In this document: positions 15,410 through 24,700 of the stretch, piece by piece | How positions within the stretch are numbered: position 1 is the stretch's first letter | How the letters are laid out: every line of letters starts with the position of its first letter | Assembly: GCA_910587175.1 (NCBI GenBank) | Contig: CAJULH010000016.1 | Span: forward strand, 1-37,549 | DNA length: 37,549 bases | Source of the DNA: Candidatus Gastranaerophilales bacterium | GTDB lineage: Bacteria; Cyanobacteriota; Vampirovibrionia; Gastranaerophilales; Gastranaerophilaceae | Reading direction: 5' to 3' | Translations under genes and position numbers: made by a program | Notes under the pieces: model-generated | The model's input: the letters and a program-made list of their open reading frames with translations, nothing else | The model's database searches: none | Told to the model about the DNA's origin: nothing

Positions 15410-16324
15410 TTATTGTATTTCAAGGCTTTTTGCATAGTTTAAGTAATCTTTCAATGCTTCCATCCAGTGGCGCATCGGAACACTATTTTGCAACACACTG
15501 CTTTTTGGTCTTCTTGCAATAAGTTTCTTACCCTCCGCAGAGTATGGCGTTTTTTGTGCATCTGCAGCTGGTTTTGGTGCTAAAACTGCACCCTGGGATG
15601 CAACATATTCTTCTGTTAAAACGGGGATAAGGTTTGGATGTAGATTTTCTATATTAAATATTTCTTTTGCAAAATTATACCAGGTTGTTTCACCCTCCCC
15701 TGAAATATGATAAGTGCCGTAGGGTTTGTTTAAAAGCTTTAAAATACCAAGAGCCAAATCCACAGTATATGTGGGACTTCCCTTTTGGTCGCACACTACC
15801 TTTAATTCCCTATCTTTATCCTGCCCGAGGTTTATCATTGTCTTTATGAAATTTTTACCGTTTATACCATAGAGCCAGCTTGTCCTTGCTATATAATATT
15901 TTTCGGCATTTTTTCTTACAGCTTCTTCACCTAAAAACTTTGAATGCCCGTATATACTTTCGGGGTTCGGAGCATCAGAAGGCAAATATGGTGTTTCTTT
16001 TGTACCGTCAAAAACATAATCTGTTGATATATGGATTAAAAGTGCACCTGTTTGTTTAGAGAGTTTTGCAAGGTTTTCAACAGCCCTGAAGTTAACTTCA
16101 TACGCTTTTTCGGGTTCAATCTCGGCACCATCCACATTTGTATATGCTGCAAGGTTTACAATCATTTGCGGCATTACATTTTTAATAAAATTTTCAGTTT
16201 CCGTGAAATTTGTTATATCCAGATTTTCCCTTGTGCCCTGAACCACAAACATTCCGGCATCTTCAAATACAGGACATAAATCCTGCCCAAGCATTCCGTT
16301 TGCACCCGTTACCAAAACTTTCAT
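15410..16324 (-). CDS. rfbD: dTDP-4-dehydrorhamnose reductase
   Basis: This SDR enzyme (304 residues) makes the last step to dTDP-L-rhamnose for O-antigen or another surface glycan. The NAD(P)H-binding motif GANGMLGQDL is at residues 7-16, STDYVFDG at 100-107, the active site YxxxK is Y125-GHS-K129, and the C-terminal ARRPKSSVLQNS is typical of RfbD. A stretch of about 25 residues (SQGAVLAPKPAADAQKTPYS) before that motif is an insert, perhaps a lineage loop. GAGGAT precedes the ATG at 16324. It is first in an operon with waaA. The other dTDP-rhamnose genes (rfbA, B, C) are not in the window. Confidence 0.9.
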   Translation of the reverse strand: MKVLVTGANGMLGQDLCPVFEDAGMFVVQGTRENLDITNFTETENFIKNVMPQMIVNLAAYTNVDGAEIEPEKAYEVNFRAVENLAKLSKQTGALLIHISTDYVFDGTKETPYLPSDAPNPESIYGHSKFLGEEAVRKNAEKYYIARTSWLYGINGKNFIKTMINLGQDKDRELKVVCDQKGSPTYTVDLALGILKLLNKPYGTYHISGEGETTWYNFAKEIFNIENLHPNLIPVLTEEYVASQGAVLAPKPAADAQKTPYSAEGKKLIARRPKSSVLQNSVPMRHWMEALKDYLNYAKSLEIQ

Positions 16325-16443
16325 TGTTTATCCTCTTTCTTTTATAAATTCTATAACGACAAAGCTTTTGAGGCAATATTAAAAGATTTTATTGAGTGCA
16401 ATATTGTCTCAAAGCAAGATTAAGTACAAACGCCAAACATTAC

Positions 16444-16478
16444 AAAAAAGGAGGTACACGCTTGTATACCTCCTTTTA
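16444..16478 (-). terminator. Terminator after the Ala/Glu-rich secreted protein gene
   Basis: AAAAGGAGGTA pairs with TACCTCCTTTT around a short loop. A/T runs on both sides make it able to act in both directions. Confidence 0.75.
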
Positions 16479-16493
16479 ATTATTCCAATCTTA

Positions 16494-17249
16494 CTATTCT
16501 GCTTCGGTTTCTACAGCAGAGGTATCCGGATTTGTAGCTTCTTCGGTTTTGGTTTCAGTGCTTGTATCCACTGCAGCCGGGGACTTTTTGCCGCCTTTTA
16601 CCTCGGGGCGGATACTTTCAAAGAGTGTTTTAATATCAAACCTTGCAGGAGCCTTTTTAACCTCTTTTACTTCTTTAACGCCTTTTTTTTGAAGTTCTTC
16701 ATTTGCCGTAGTTTCTTCTTTTGCATTTTCTGCGGCAGTTTTTGCTTCTTCAGCAGCCGGTTTTGATACAGAAGTTTCGGCTTCATCTTCTGCCTTTTTT
16801 GTATCAGCTTCAATGTTTTGGGTGTTTACAGCAGGTGCAGGTTCAATATTTACATTTTGTAATGCTTCAAATGCTGCAGGAACCTCTGTCTTTGAAGTGC
16901 TTTCTGCAGGAGTAGTTTCTTTTATTTCTTCTTTTGCAACAGATGCATCAACATTTGCATTTTCAGCGGTTTCTTTAATTTCCTCCGCTTTTTCTTCGAC
17001 GGTTGTTTTTATATTTTCTACAGCTTCATCTGCTGCTTTTACAACTTCTTTCTTTACATCGCTTGCAGGAGTCAAAACTTTTTGCTCAACAGTATCTTTT
17101 TGCACAGGCATAGTTATTACAGGCATTACAGTGCTTTTGGTGCTCTGGATTTCAACCTCTTTAACCTCTGCATCATCTGCCATAGCATATGTGCTTGCAA
17201 GGGTTATTGCAAATACAAAACCTAAAACCTTGATAAAACTTTTATTCAT
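16494..17249 (-). CDS. Exported low-complexity Ala/Glu/Lys/Thr-rich protein
   Basis: This 251-residue protein has a typical signal peptide (MNKSFIKVLGFVFAITLAST, cut near AMA-DD). The rest is low complexity, built from Ala, Glu, Lys, Val and Thr, with runs such as AADEAVENIKTTVEEKAEEI that favour a coiled coil or an extended periplasmic helix. There are no cysteines or catalytic motifs. I do not recognise a family. AGAGGAGA lies 9 nt before the ATG. It is a single gene with its own terminator. A structural or envelope-spanning role is possible but not shown. Confidence 0.65.
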   Translation of the reverse strand: MNKSFIKVLGFVFAITLASTYAMADDAEVKEVEIQSTKSTVMPVITMPVQKDTVEQKVLTPASDVKKEVVKAADEAVENIKTTVEEKAEEIKETAENANVDASVAKEEIKETTPAESTSKTEVPAAFEALQNVNIEPAPAVNTQNIEADTKKAEDEAETSVSKPAAEEAKTAAENAKEETTANEELQKKGVKEVKEVKKAPARFDIKTLFESIRPEVKGGKKSPAAVDTSTETKTEEATNPDTSAVETEAE

Positions 17250-17558
17250 AAAACAAAATCTCCTCTTATAAAAAACATACTATAATTTTTATAAAAATCT
17301 CATGCGTTTTTTGACAATTGTTACAAACTTCATAATTTTGGGTATTGAATGCCATAATGTCCAAAAACTATACAACACAATACTTTAAGCCTGTTTTATC
17401 AAATTTTTTTGTGAGTAATTTTACTTTCTTGTAAAAGAGAATTTTAACACTTACAATGGAATCATAAAAAAGCACTCAGGATAGATGAATTTGCAAACGA
17501 TTTTATTTTAGCTTTTTGCTGGATTTTACACTACTTTAATATAGGAGAAGAGCAAGTT
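17250..17558. other. Intergenic region between divergent genes
   Basis: About 310 bp of AT-rich DNA lie between the exported protein (-) and the phage-like module (+). A TTGACA near 17309 is followed 16 nt later by TAATTT, a possible promoter far from either start. I see nothing else. Confidence 0.4.
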
Positions 17559-18605
17559 ATGTCTTTTAACATACCTAATACTTTTGTTGCCGGAACAAAG
17601 GCAAAAGCTGATGAAGTTAATGAAAACTTTACATCGGTACAAAATGAAATAAACAAAAATGCCCAAGCTGTCGCGAATATGAAAACAGATGTAGATTATA
17701 TCAAAAATGATTTTATGGACGATATTGCAGCGGAGATTCAAATGTTTAGCCAGGCGCAAAAATCCAAATTTTCCGTAAATTCTGCTCACCTTGGAGCTGA
17801 CGGGAAAAGTCCGGATATTTTGGATGATACAAATGAGGATGTTTTAGCTTTTAAAGTCGGTGGCGAATATCCTGTTTTGATTGCAACAAATGCCTACGGA
17901 GAATCTGAAACGTTTGAAAGCATCAGTCCGGTTAACCTTTCAGGGTACACAACTGGTTTATATAATATCTTTCTTACACTGAGCGGAACCGTAGAATTAT
18001 ATGAATCCACCCTGTATCGCTGTGCAAAGGCGCCTGCTAATCCTGTTATAGATGATGTTTGGCTTATGACACTTGAACCTTGGAGCTGCTATAAATATAA
18101 CGGGGTATCATGGATAGAATACGAGGGAATTCCCTTAGGAAGCGTTGATATAATTTCAGGAACAATCTATGAAGTTATCAATACGGAATTCAACACCCAA
18201 TATCTTGATGCAGATTGCTATTTTTTAACCCAAAGAGCAAGAGCTAATATATCCAAAAGGTACGAATCAAGCTGGTTTTCACTGGATCCTAAAACATCCC
18301 ACACCATAAACCACAATTTAAATATTGCCCCGGAAAAATATTCCGTAAGGCTGCTTGCAAGGGTGAAAATGAGCGCCGGAAATTATGAAACGGGCGATAT
18401 AATTGACACAACCTATTCAAATTTCATAGGAAACGTTGCAAACAGCGAGCTTGGCTGTATTTTAAAATGCGACGAAACAACCGTCACAATTGGAAGCGGT
18501 AATAGTGAATACCACTGTTACAATGATTTTGGCGGCAACGGATATTATGCGCTTAGGCGTGATAATGTCCAATACAAAATAATAATTACCCAGGATGTAA
18601 ACTAG
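17559..18605 (+). CDS. Phage tail-fibre-like protein
   Basis: This 348-residue protein starts with NIPNTFVAGTKAKADEVNEN, a motif found at the N-terminus of many phage tail-fibre and appendage proteins, followed by a short coiled coil (QNEINKNAQAVANMKTDVDY). The remainder looks beta-rich (repeated Tyr, Gly, Thr), with a C-terminus rich in Tyr and Asn like receptor-binding tips. AGGAGA lies 10 nt before the ATG. The next genes encode a holin-like protein and an amidase, which fits the end of a tail-lysis module. No capsid, terminase or integrase is nearby, so it is a remnant, a domesticated module or a tailocin-like fragment. Specific function is inferred. Confidence 0.6.
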   Translation: MSFNIPNTFVAGTKAKADEVNENFTSVQNEINKNAQAVANMKTDVDYIKNDFMDDIAAEIQMFSQAQKSKFSVNSAHLGADGKSPDILDDTNEDVLAFKVGGEYPVLIATNAYGESETFESISPVNLSGYTTGLYNIFLTLSGTVELYESTLYRCAKAPANPVIDDVWLMTLEPWSCYKYNGVSWIEYEGIPLGSVDIISGTIYEVINTEFNTQYLDADCYFLTQRARANISKRYESSWFSLDPKTSHTINHNLNIAPEKYSVRLLARVKMSAGNYETGDIIDTTYSNFIGNVANSELGCILKCDETTVTIGSGNSEYHCYNDFGGNGYYALRRDNVQYKIIITQDVN

Positions 18606-18689
18606 GTCCGATAGAAGTTTAGGGTCTCTAAGCCAACCTGCATATAAGCTTAAACCCGATATTTTATGAATTAAACTAAGGAGATAATT

Positions 18690-18962
18690 ATGTTAAAGAA
18701 AAAAATATGCGATAAAGTACGCGAATTTTTAAGCACGATTTCACTTCCCGCGGTTATTTACGCTGAAAACCTTGTAGGAAAAGGTTTTGGTGATACAAAA
18801 AAAGAAATTGCAATAGATTTTATTCTGCAAAAACTTCCCTCTTTTCTTCTTCCATTCAAAGGTGTAATAAAAAAGCTGCTTTTGGACATACTGGATTTTG
18901 CTGTTGAGATGGCTGTAAAAAAACTCCATTCAATTCAGCAAAAACTTCCGGAAGTGCTTTAA
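18690..18962 (+). CDS. Holin-like small phage protein
   Basis: This encodes 90 residues. The central sequence YAENLVGKGFGDTKKEIAID followed by FILQKLP resembles the C-terminal part of LLH-type phage holins (a helix, then a GxGxxKKE turn). A second amphipathic or hydrophobic helix, GVIKKLLLDILDFAVEMAVK, could contact the membrane. The usual N-terminal membrane helix of the family is weak here. A strong AGGAG precedes the ATG. The location between a tail-fibre-like gene and an amidase gene supports a lysis role. The family assignment is tentative. Confidence 0.5.
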   Translation: MLKKKICDKVREFLSTISLPAVIYAENLVGKGFGDTKKEIAIDFILQKLPSFLLPFKGVIKKLLLDILDFAVEMAVKKLHSIQQKLPEVL

Positions 18963-18979
18963 AACACCCTTATGAATCC

Positions 18980-19020
18980 GGGGAGTAAATCCACAAATCC
19001 GGTTTATTCCCCCTTTTTTT
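18980..19020 (+). terminator. Terminator between holin-like and amidase genes
   Basis: GGGGAGTAAA pairs with TTTATTCCCC (one G-U pair) and is followed by seven T. It would limit read-through into the amidase gene 37 nt later. Confidence 0.7.
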
Positions 19021-19056
19021 ATAAATGCCATACATCATCAAAAAAGGAAATATAAA

Positions 19057-19653
19057 ATGAAAAGAATAATAATTCACTGGACTGCAGGAACCTATAAGCC
19101 AAACAGTGTGGAATTCGAACACTACCATTACTTAATAGATTACAATAAAGACTCCAAAGAAAAAGCGCAGGTGCGCTATGGAAAATTTAAACCCGAAGAT
19201 AATCTCGATTGCACATCAGGAAACAGATATGCAGCACACACGGGCGGAGGAAACACAGGAAGCATAGGTATATCTATATGCGGAATGCTTGGCTACAGAG
19301 ACACAAAGCACATAGGAAATTACCCCATAAAACCTGTTCAGATGGAAGTATGCTACGAACTTTGCGCAAAGCTTTGCAGAAGATACAATATCGAAATTTC
19401 AAAAGAAAACATAATGACACATTATGAATTCGGAAAGAAAAATCCATACACGACAAGCAGAGGCAAGCAGGATATCATATATCTTGCTTCAAACCCTTCA
19501 CTTCCCGCAGGAAAAATAGGTGATTTTATAAGGAATAAAATCAAATGGTATTTTGAAAAATTAAATCTTAAAGATAAAGAAATCACCCAAAATGATTTGA
19601 TGATTGCAAAAACTGCAAGCGTAGGAAAGGAAGATATGGTTATAATTCCATAA
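19057..19653 (+). CDS. N-acetylmuramoyl-L-alanine amidase (Amidase_2/PGRP type, endolysin-like)
   Basis: This 198-residue protein should cut the amide bond between MurNAc and L-Ala in peptidoglycan. Expected zinc ligands are visible: H7 in IIHWTAG, H122 in THYEFG, and D139 in SRGKQDI. Family landmarks YHYLID (residues 23-28) and AAHTGGGNTGSIGISICG (59-76) are present. There is no signal peptide, as in phage endolysins that need a holin. AAGGAAA precedes the ATG. Its 3' end overlaps the convergent aldehyde dehydrogenase gene by 14 bp. The C-terminal 50 residues look like a basic tail and may bind the wall. Confidence 0.85.
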   Translation: MKRIIIHWTAGTYKPNSVEFEHYHYLIDYNKDSKEKAQVRYGKFKPEDNLDCTSGNRYAAHTGGGNTGSIGISICGMLGYRDTKHIGNYPIKPVQMEVCYELCAKLCRRYNIEISKENIMTHYEFGKKNPYTTSRGKQDIIYLASNPSLPAGKIGDFIRNKIKWYFEKLNLKDKEITQNDLMIAKTASVGKEDMVIIP

Positions 19654-21046
19654 ATTTCATAATCCTTTTTATTGTGTTCAATCTCTCTTTACTATCAGGC
19701 GATATTAATGTTTTAAAAACCTTATCGCCTCTTTTTTTATAAATACTTTTCTTGTGTGTGAATGCATCAAAGGTAAACTTTCCGTGATACTCTCCAAGTC
19801 CTGAATAGCCTATACCGCCAAAAGGAAGATTGTTGTTTGCCAAATGAAGCATAGTTTCATTTACACAGCCGCCGCCAAATGAAAAATTCTTTAAAAATTC
19901 AGATACAACATTTTCATCGTTTGAAAAAATATAAGCTGCAAGCGGCTTTTCAAAGGTTTTAAGCTTCTTTATTATATCAAATATATTTTCATACGTTAAT
20001 ATGGGTAAAACAGGACCAAATATTTCATTTTGCATCGCAAAAGAATCAAAAGATTTAATATCTAAAAGCGTTGGTGCAACATAAAGTCCGCACTCGTCAA
20101 ATTCTCCGCCAAAGATTATATTTTCAGATTCTATTTCTATAATTTCTTTTAGCTTTGCAAATTGTCTTTCATTTATTATCCTGCCAAAATCTTTACTCTC
20201 CTGTGGAATCGGACCAAGAAATTCTTTTATTGAAGCCTTTAATTCTTCAATTAACTGTTCTTTAATATCCTGATGCACCAAAATATAATCAGGCGCAACA
20301 CAGGTTTGTCCCGAGTTTATAAGTTTTCCAAAGATTATGCTTCTTGCTGCATTATGAATATTGCAGTTCTTATCAACAATTACAGGGCTCTTACCGCCAA
20401 GTTCAAGTGTCACCGGGGTTAAAAATTTGCAGGCAGCCTCCATTATTTTCTTCCCCGTCTGGGTGCTTCCTGTAAAGAAAATATGGTCATATCTTTTGTT
20501 TAAAAGGTCAAAATGCAGTACACTTATAGGATTTAGCACGTAAACATATTCTCTTGGGAATATGCTGTTTATCATCTCCATCAGGATTTTTGTTGTGTAT
20601 GTTGTATCTGAAGATGGTTTCAAAATAACGGTGTTCCCTGCAGCAATTGCCCCAATCATAGGAATAATTGAAAGCTGAAAAGGATAATTAAAAGGAGAAA
20701 TTATTAAAACGCATCCTTTGGGCTCATTTATAATAAGACTTTCCGCTCCGCCGCCTATTCCTCCAAGGTGCAGCGGGGTGCTTACCTTCTTTGTCTGCGC
20801 CCATTGTTTTGTATTTCTTATTGCAAGGTTTATATCCTCTAAAACAGGTAATATTTCTGTTGTATAAGCTTCAAATTCAGGCTTTCTTAAATCTTCATAA
20901 ACCGCTCTTACTATTTTTTCTTTGTAGTTTACTATGGCAGATTTTAAAATTTTTAGTTTTTCAATACGAAAATCTACATCAAGTGTAGCGCCTGAATTAA
21001 AATATGTCCTCTGTTCATCTAATATTTCATCTAATTTAGCAACCAT
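19640..21046 (-). CDS. Aldehyde dehydrogenase, class 3 (fatty-aldehyde type)
   Basis: This 468-residue NAD(P)-dependent enzyme oxidises aldehydes to acids. Key elements are present: ISPFNYPF with N120, FTGSTQTGKK (191-200), general base E215 in TLELGGKSP, and catalytic C249 in NSGQTCVAPDYIL. The absence of a long N-terminal extension and the C-terminal SGLGEYHGKFTFDAFTHKKS are typical of ALDH3-type enzymes. The substrate cannot be told. No clear Shine-Dalgarno precedes the ATG at 21046. A TAAAAT 6 nt upstream hints at a leaderless start. It stands alone. Confidence 0.88.
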   Translation of the reverse strand: MVAKLDEILDEQRTYFNSGATLDVDFRIEKLKILKSAIVNYKEKIVRAVYEDLRKPEFEAYTTEILPVLEDINLAIRNTKQWAQTKKVSTPLHLGGIGGGAESLIINEPKGCVLIISPFNYPFQLSIIPMIGAIAAGNTVILKPSSDTTYTTKILMEMINSIFPREYVYVLNPISVLHFDLLNKRYDHIFFTGSTQTGKKIMEAACKFLTPVTLELGGKSPVIVDKNCNIHNAARSIIFGKLINSGQTCVAPDYILVHQDIKEQLIEELKASIKEFLGPIPQESKDFGRIINERQFAKLKEIIEIESENIIFGGEFDECGLYVAPTLLDIKSFDSFAMQNEIFGPVLPILTYENIFDIIKKLKTFEKPLAAYIFSNDENVVSEFLKNFSFGGGCVNETMLHLANNNLPFGGIGYSGLGEYHGKFTFDAFTHKKSIYKKRGDKVFKTLISPDSKERLNTIKRIMKFMEL

Positions 21047-21099
21047 ATAAAAATTTTAGATTATTACGGATATTTTTAAATTACCCAACATAACAACAA

Positions 21100-21125
21100 G
21101 GAGGACTACATTATAATTCTCCTCC
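21100..21125 (-). terminator. Probable terminator after the NTF2-like gene
   Basis: GGAGGA and TCCTCC form a 6-bp stem with a 14-nt loop. On the - strand a TTGTTGTT tract follows. It is of moderate strength. Confidence 0.5.
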
Positions 21126-21145
21126 GGCATATTTATTAAACAATC

Positions 21146-21511
21146 TTATCTGTACTGATGAAAAATTTTAGAGATAATTTTCCACTCACCGTCAATTTTT
21201 AAAAGCTGGAATAAATCAGAGTATGTATTCGTTTTGCCCTCTAAGCAGCAGTGAACGTTTGCAATTGTTTCTTCCAGGGTTATAACATCAAATCTTGCTT
21301 TTAGTTCAGGCTGTGCTCCTGTTTTATCGATAAAAGCAAACAAATTTTCAATAGAACCTTCAAGTAAAATGTCTCCCGCAAGACCGTGCATGATAGCATT
21401 TTTATGGCAAACAGGTTTTAAAATACCGGAGTCACCTTTAACCTGTGCTTCATAATATTTATTCATAACTTCTAAAATGTTTTCGTATTCTTGTCTTAAA
21501 GATTTTGTCAT
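21146..21511 (-). CDS. NTF2-like/SnoaL-like protein (putative lumazine-binding family)
   Basis: This is a 121-residue protein of the NTF2-like fold. An N-terminal helix (EYENILEVMNKYYEAQVKGD), then a segment with MHGLAGDILLEGSIENLFAF, and C-terminal strands ending DGEWKIISKIFHQYR are typical of the small SnoaL/lumazine-binding-like group. Catalytic function is unknown; such proteins are often ligand-binding or isomerase-like. It is divergent from an HxlR-family regulator gene 109 bp away, a pairing in which the regulator often controls the neighbour. Own start and RBS (AGGAG) are clear. Confidence 0.7.
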   Translation of the reverse strand: MTKSLRQEYENILEVMNKYYEAQVKGDSGILKPVCHKNAIMHGLAGDILLEGSIENLFAFIDKTGAQPELKARFDVITLEETIANVHCCLEGKTNTYSDLFQLLKIDGEWKIISKIFHQYR

Positions 21512-21620
21512 AAAGTTTCTCCTTTTATTTTTACTTGTATTATTATGTATATGTATTAATTCGTCAAGAATGCACTTTTTTGTGATATACTATATAAAAA
21601 GAAAGTATTAAGGGTAATCA

Positions 21621-21971
21621 ATGGATTTAGAAAAAGCAAAAACGTTCCAATGTCCCATGGAACTTACAATGAATGTTATCGGCGGTAAATATAAGGCTGT
21701 TATTTTATGGCATTTAATAGATAACACATTAAGATATAATGAAATCCAAAAGTTTATTCCAAAAGCAACTCCAAAAATGTTAAGCCAGCAATTAAAAGAG
21801 CTTGAAGCAGACGGCATAATAAACAGAAAAATGTATCCTGTTGTGCCGCCAAAAACAGAGTATTCCCTGACAGAGCTTGGCAAATCTTTAATTCCGATTA
21901 TTCAGGCACTGGAAAATTGGGGAGACGGGTATTTTAAATATTTAGGTTTACCAAACCCCTGCAATAAGTAA
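21621..21971 (+). CDS. HxlR-family winged-helix transcription regulator
   Basis: This 116-residue cytoplasmic DNA-binding protein shows the full HxlR signature: CPMELTMNVIGGKYKAVILW, then LRYNEIQKFIPKATPKMLSQ, QLKELEADGIINRK, VPPKTEYSLTELGKSL. A single Cys (C11, in FQCPME) sits at the N-terminal position where some HxlR/HypR members sense oxidants or electrophiles. It is transcribed divergently from the NTF2-like gene, which is its most likely target. AGGG lies before the ATG. It converges on dgt. Confidence 0.9.
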   Translation: MDLEKAKTFQCPMELTMNVIGGKYKAVILWHLIDNTLRYNEIQKFIPKATPKMLSQQLKELEADGIINRKMYPVVPPKTEYSLTELGKSLIPIIQALENWGDGYFKYLGLPNPCNK

Positions 21972-22016
21972 AGCCGGTATAAAAAGTGTCTTTTGGAATT
22001 TATGATAAATAAACCC

Positions 22017-23285
22017 TCAAAAAGCTATTAGTTCATTGAACATTTTAATTGAAAAACTGTCTGTCATTCCTGAAATAAAATCCACAATTGCCATTTTATA
22101 ATCATTCGGGTTTTGAATATCATAAATTGTGTGGTTTATAAATTTCTTTGCATCTCTATATTCCCGCGTTGAGGCATTTGAATATTTTAGAAGCCATTCT
22201 TTAAAATGTTCACACAAAAGAGGATAAAATTTTTCATCAATTTCAAGTTTTTTAATGCACTCCATCGGCTTATTTTCATTATAGTATGATAATAAACGGT
22301 TAAAAATAGTGTTTATTATAAGACTTGCATAGTCTTCAAAAGTTTTAAGCCTGGGGTGGGAATAAATATTTTGGTAATTAAACCTTTTAATTGTCTTCAT
22401 AATCTCAAAATACTCTTTTGAAAAACAAAGCCCTGTATCAGGGTTTGAATGTCTGCAGAGGTCTATTATAAAAAGATGAACAAGGCTTGTTGTGTTTATA
22501 TCCTTCAATTTTTTGTGTCCGAATAAATCCTGGATAATCCCTTCAAGTTCTTCCTTTTGTTCTTCTTCTAAAATCTTTTTTGAAAGCGCATCTTCAATAT
22601 CCCTGCCTAAATATGCAATTTTATCAGAAATTTTAACCACACATCCTTCATATGTATAGCTTTGGTACTGGTTTGCACTTTTAATGGTTTCTAAATCTAT
22701 AAACTCATCTCTTGGCTTCAGTGCTGCTTCATCCACTTCTCCGCAATGGCATATAATCCCGTCCCGAACAGCATAAGACAGGTTTAAATTCCTTTCAAAC
22801 CCTTCATAGTCAGGCATAGTTTCAATCTTGTCTATAAATCTTAAACTGTTTTTTTCATGCCAGAAATTTTTTGCCAAATTATGTTCACGCACGATTCTTG
22901 AAAGGATTTTTTCTCCTGTATGCCCAAATGGCGAATGTCCTAAATCATGTCCTACGGCTATTGCCCTTGTAAGCCAGGGGTTTAGCCCTAAAAATTCCGC
23001 AATGGTTTCTGCAACAGATGAAACGTGGTTTACATGTTCTATTCTTGTGCAGATATGGTCATTGTTTGTATTAAAAAACACCTGTGTTTTGTGTTTCAGT
23101 CTTCTGTATGCGTTTGAATATAAAATCCTGTGGTAATCTCTTTCATATGGATGTCTTATATCTTCATCCTTCCTGTAAAGGTCTTCAAGACGACTTGTTG
23201 CATTCTTATATTTTAAATGCCCCTTAAACATCCCTTCTTCGGCAAAGGTTTTTTCAAACATGTTTTTATGAATACTTTGTGCCAT
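22017..23285 (-). CDS. dgt: dGTP triphosphohydrolase-like HD-domain protein
   Basis: This 422-residue cytoplasmic metal enzyme would remove triphosphate from dNTPs. HD-domain residues are clear: H84 in RIEHVNHV, H113-D114 in GHDLGHSPFGH, and the distal Asp in KISDKIAYLGRDIED. The N-terminal DYHRILYSNAYRRLKHKTQV is the dGTPase motif. The gene starts inside the stop of creD (TAATG, sharing one A), so it is translationally coupled to it. Whether the substrate is dGTP or dNTPs in general cannot be told, since many bacterial homologues are allosteric dNTPases. Confidence 0.9.
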   Translation of the reverse strand: MAQSIHKNMFEKTFAEEGMFKGHLKYKNATSRLEDLYRKDEDIRHPYERDYHRILYSNAYRRLKHKTQVFFNTNNDHICTRIEHVNHVSSVAETIAEFLGLNPWLTRAIAVGHDLGHSPFGHTGEKILSRIVREHNLAKNFWHEKNSLRFIDKIETMPDYEGFERNLNLSYAVRDGIICHCGEVDEAALKPRDEFIDLETIKSANQYQSYTYEGCVVKISDKIAYLGRDIEDALSKKILEEEQKEELEGIIQDLFGHKKLKDINTTSLVHLFIIDLCRHSNPDTGLCFSKEYFEIMKTIKRFNYQNIYSHPRLKTFEDYASLIINTIFNRLLSYYNENKPMECIKKLEIDEKFYPLLCEHFKEWLLKYSNASTREYRDAKKFINHTIYDIQNPNDYKMAIVDFISGMTDSFSIKMFNELIAF

Positions 23286-24547
23286 TATGACTTATTTTCC
23301 TCTTTATACCATTCAACATTTCTTGTTGCATACATTACAATAATTATCGTAATAAAAAGCCCGAGACTTCCTGCAAGGAGGGATAATTCTTCCAGGTTTA
23401 CCGTTATATATAAATAAAGATAAATTAAAGCCAAAATCCCTGCAACAGCCAAAGGAAACTTCTTATCTTCTTTCTTTGTCAATACAAAATATGTATAAAA
23501 GCTTATAAGAGCAATTGTCATCACAGATGCAAGCAAATATGAAACCCCGAAATTAATAAATTCAGACATTGAAAGCAAAAGAAGATAAAATACAAGCATT
23601 GAGACCCCGATAAGACTATATTGAAAGGGATGTATGTGTTTATTTGTTTTATTTGTAATCTCATAGATAAAGAAAGCAAGAAAAGTTAATGCTATAAATA
23701 AAAAGCCATATTTCACACACCTTTCTGTCATTCTGTAATTATCAACGGTATTTATAAAATTCATTGTATATTTTGCATTCTCTTCATACTCTTCAATACC
23801 GTTTAAAGGAAGGGCGGATGCTGCCTCCGGCACAGACCAGAAAACCGTGTACCCTTCTTTGGAATTTATGTGCTCAACAGGTGAAAAATCGCCGGTAAAT
23901 TCAGCCTCTGTCCAGTTTGTTTTAAGGTGTGTCTGATGAAATGTGCCTCCGGCAACAAAGGAAAGTTCTTCCGTTCCTCTTAATTCGTATTCTATTTCAT
24001 ATGGGATAACGGCTTCATCTTTAATATAGATATTGCACTGGTATGATGAGCAGTCTGCAAGTTCTTTATTGTTAAACCTTACTTTCGGCTTATTTATAAA
24101 ACCTTTTCTGTCGCTCACCTTAAATGACAAGACAGCTTTTGTATTCTTTAAATTTTTATTTTTAAATTCACCTTTTTGTTTTATTTTTGCTGTATATACG
24201 GGAATTTTATAAATACTTTTTTGTTTAAATTCGCCTTTTACATCAACATTTGTGTCAATACTGTCTGCATATAGATATTTTGTTACAGTGCCCTCGTCTT
24301 TTGTTTCAACTGCGTATTTTTTGCCTTTTGAAGCGGTTTGAAAAGCACTTTTTTCTTTTTGTTCGTATATCAGTTTCGGCAGCTCAATTACCTGTGCCTT
24401 CCCCCAGGTTTTGGATATATCCGATGCAACTTTTTCTTTAAATCTTTCTCTTTCTGAAATCACCCCGCCGATACAGGCAAGAAGAATAGAAAGTATGATT
24501 AAAAACCCGACAATCATTCCAATTTTTGCCATAACATTTTTTTGCAT
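23285..24547 (-). CDS. creD: CreD-family inner membrane protein
   Basis: This 420-residue inner-membrane protein has an N-terminal helix (GMIVGFLIILSILLACIGGV) followed by ISERERFKEKVASDISKTWG. That is the CreD signature of an anchor, then an arginine-rich turn and a WG motif. A large periplasmic beta-rich domain follows (about 50-270, with C166 and C171 possibly paired), then about six C-terminal membrane helices. CreD in Enterobacteria belongs to the CreBC regulon and influences colicin and envelope stress tolerance; its molecular role is unknown. No creBC genes are here. It overlaps dgt by one base. Confidence 0.85.
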   Translation of the reverse strand: MQKNVMAKIGMIVGFLIILSILLACIGGVISERERFKEKVASDISKTWGKAQVIELPKLIYEQKEKSAFQTASKGKKYAVETKDEGTVTKYLYADSIDTNVDVKGEFKQKSIYKIPVYTAKIKQKGEFKNKNLKNTKAVLSFKVSDRKGFINKPKVRFNNKELADCSSYQCNIYIKDEAVIPYEIEYELRGTEELSFVAGGTFHQTHLKTNWTEAEFTGDFSPVEHINSKEGYTVFWSVPEAASALPLNGIEEYEENAKYTMNFINTVDNYRMTERCVKYGFLFIALTFLAFFIYEITNKTNKHIHPFQYSLIGVSMLVFYLLLLSMSEFINFGVSYLLASVMTIALISFYTYFVLTKKEDKKFPLAVAGILALIYLYLYITVNLEELSLLAGSLGLFITIIIVMYATRNVEWYKEENKS

Positions 24548-24630
24548 CAGATAATATCCTCATTTAAATTTAAAGTGTCTGACTATTCTAACATAAACCC
24601 TTTATTCTTTAAAATACGGTAAATATGTGA

Positions 24631-24667
24631 AAAAACACGCGAATATTTGTTAAATTCGCGTGTTTTT
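24631..24667 (-). terminator. Strong bidirectional terminator
   Basis: AAAAACACGCGAAT pairs with ATTCGCGTGTTTTT around a 9-nt loop. It serves the Ca-binding-module gene on the - strand. Confidence 0.85.
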
Positions 24668-24700
24668 GTCTTTTAAAAAATGAGCTGCAATCTTTTAATT

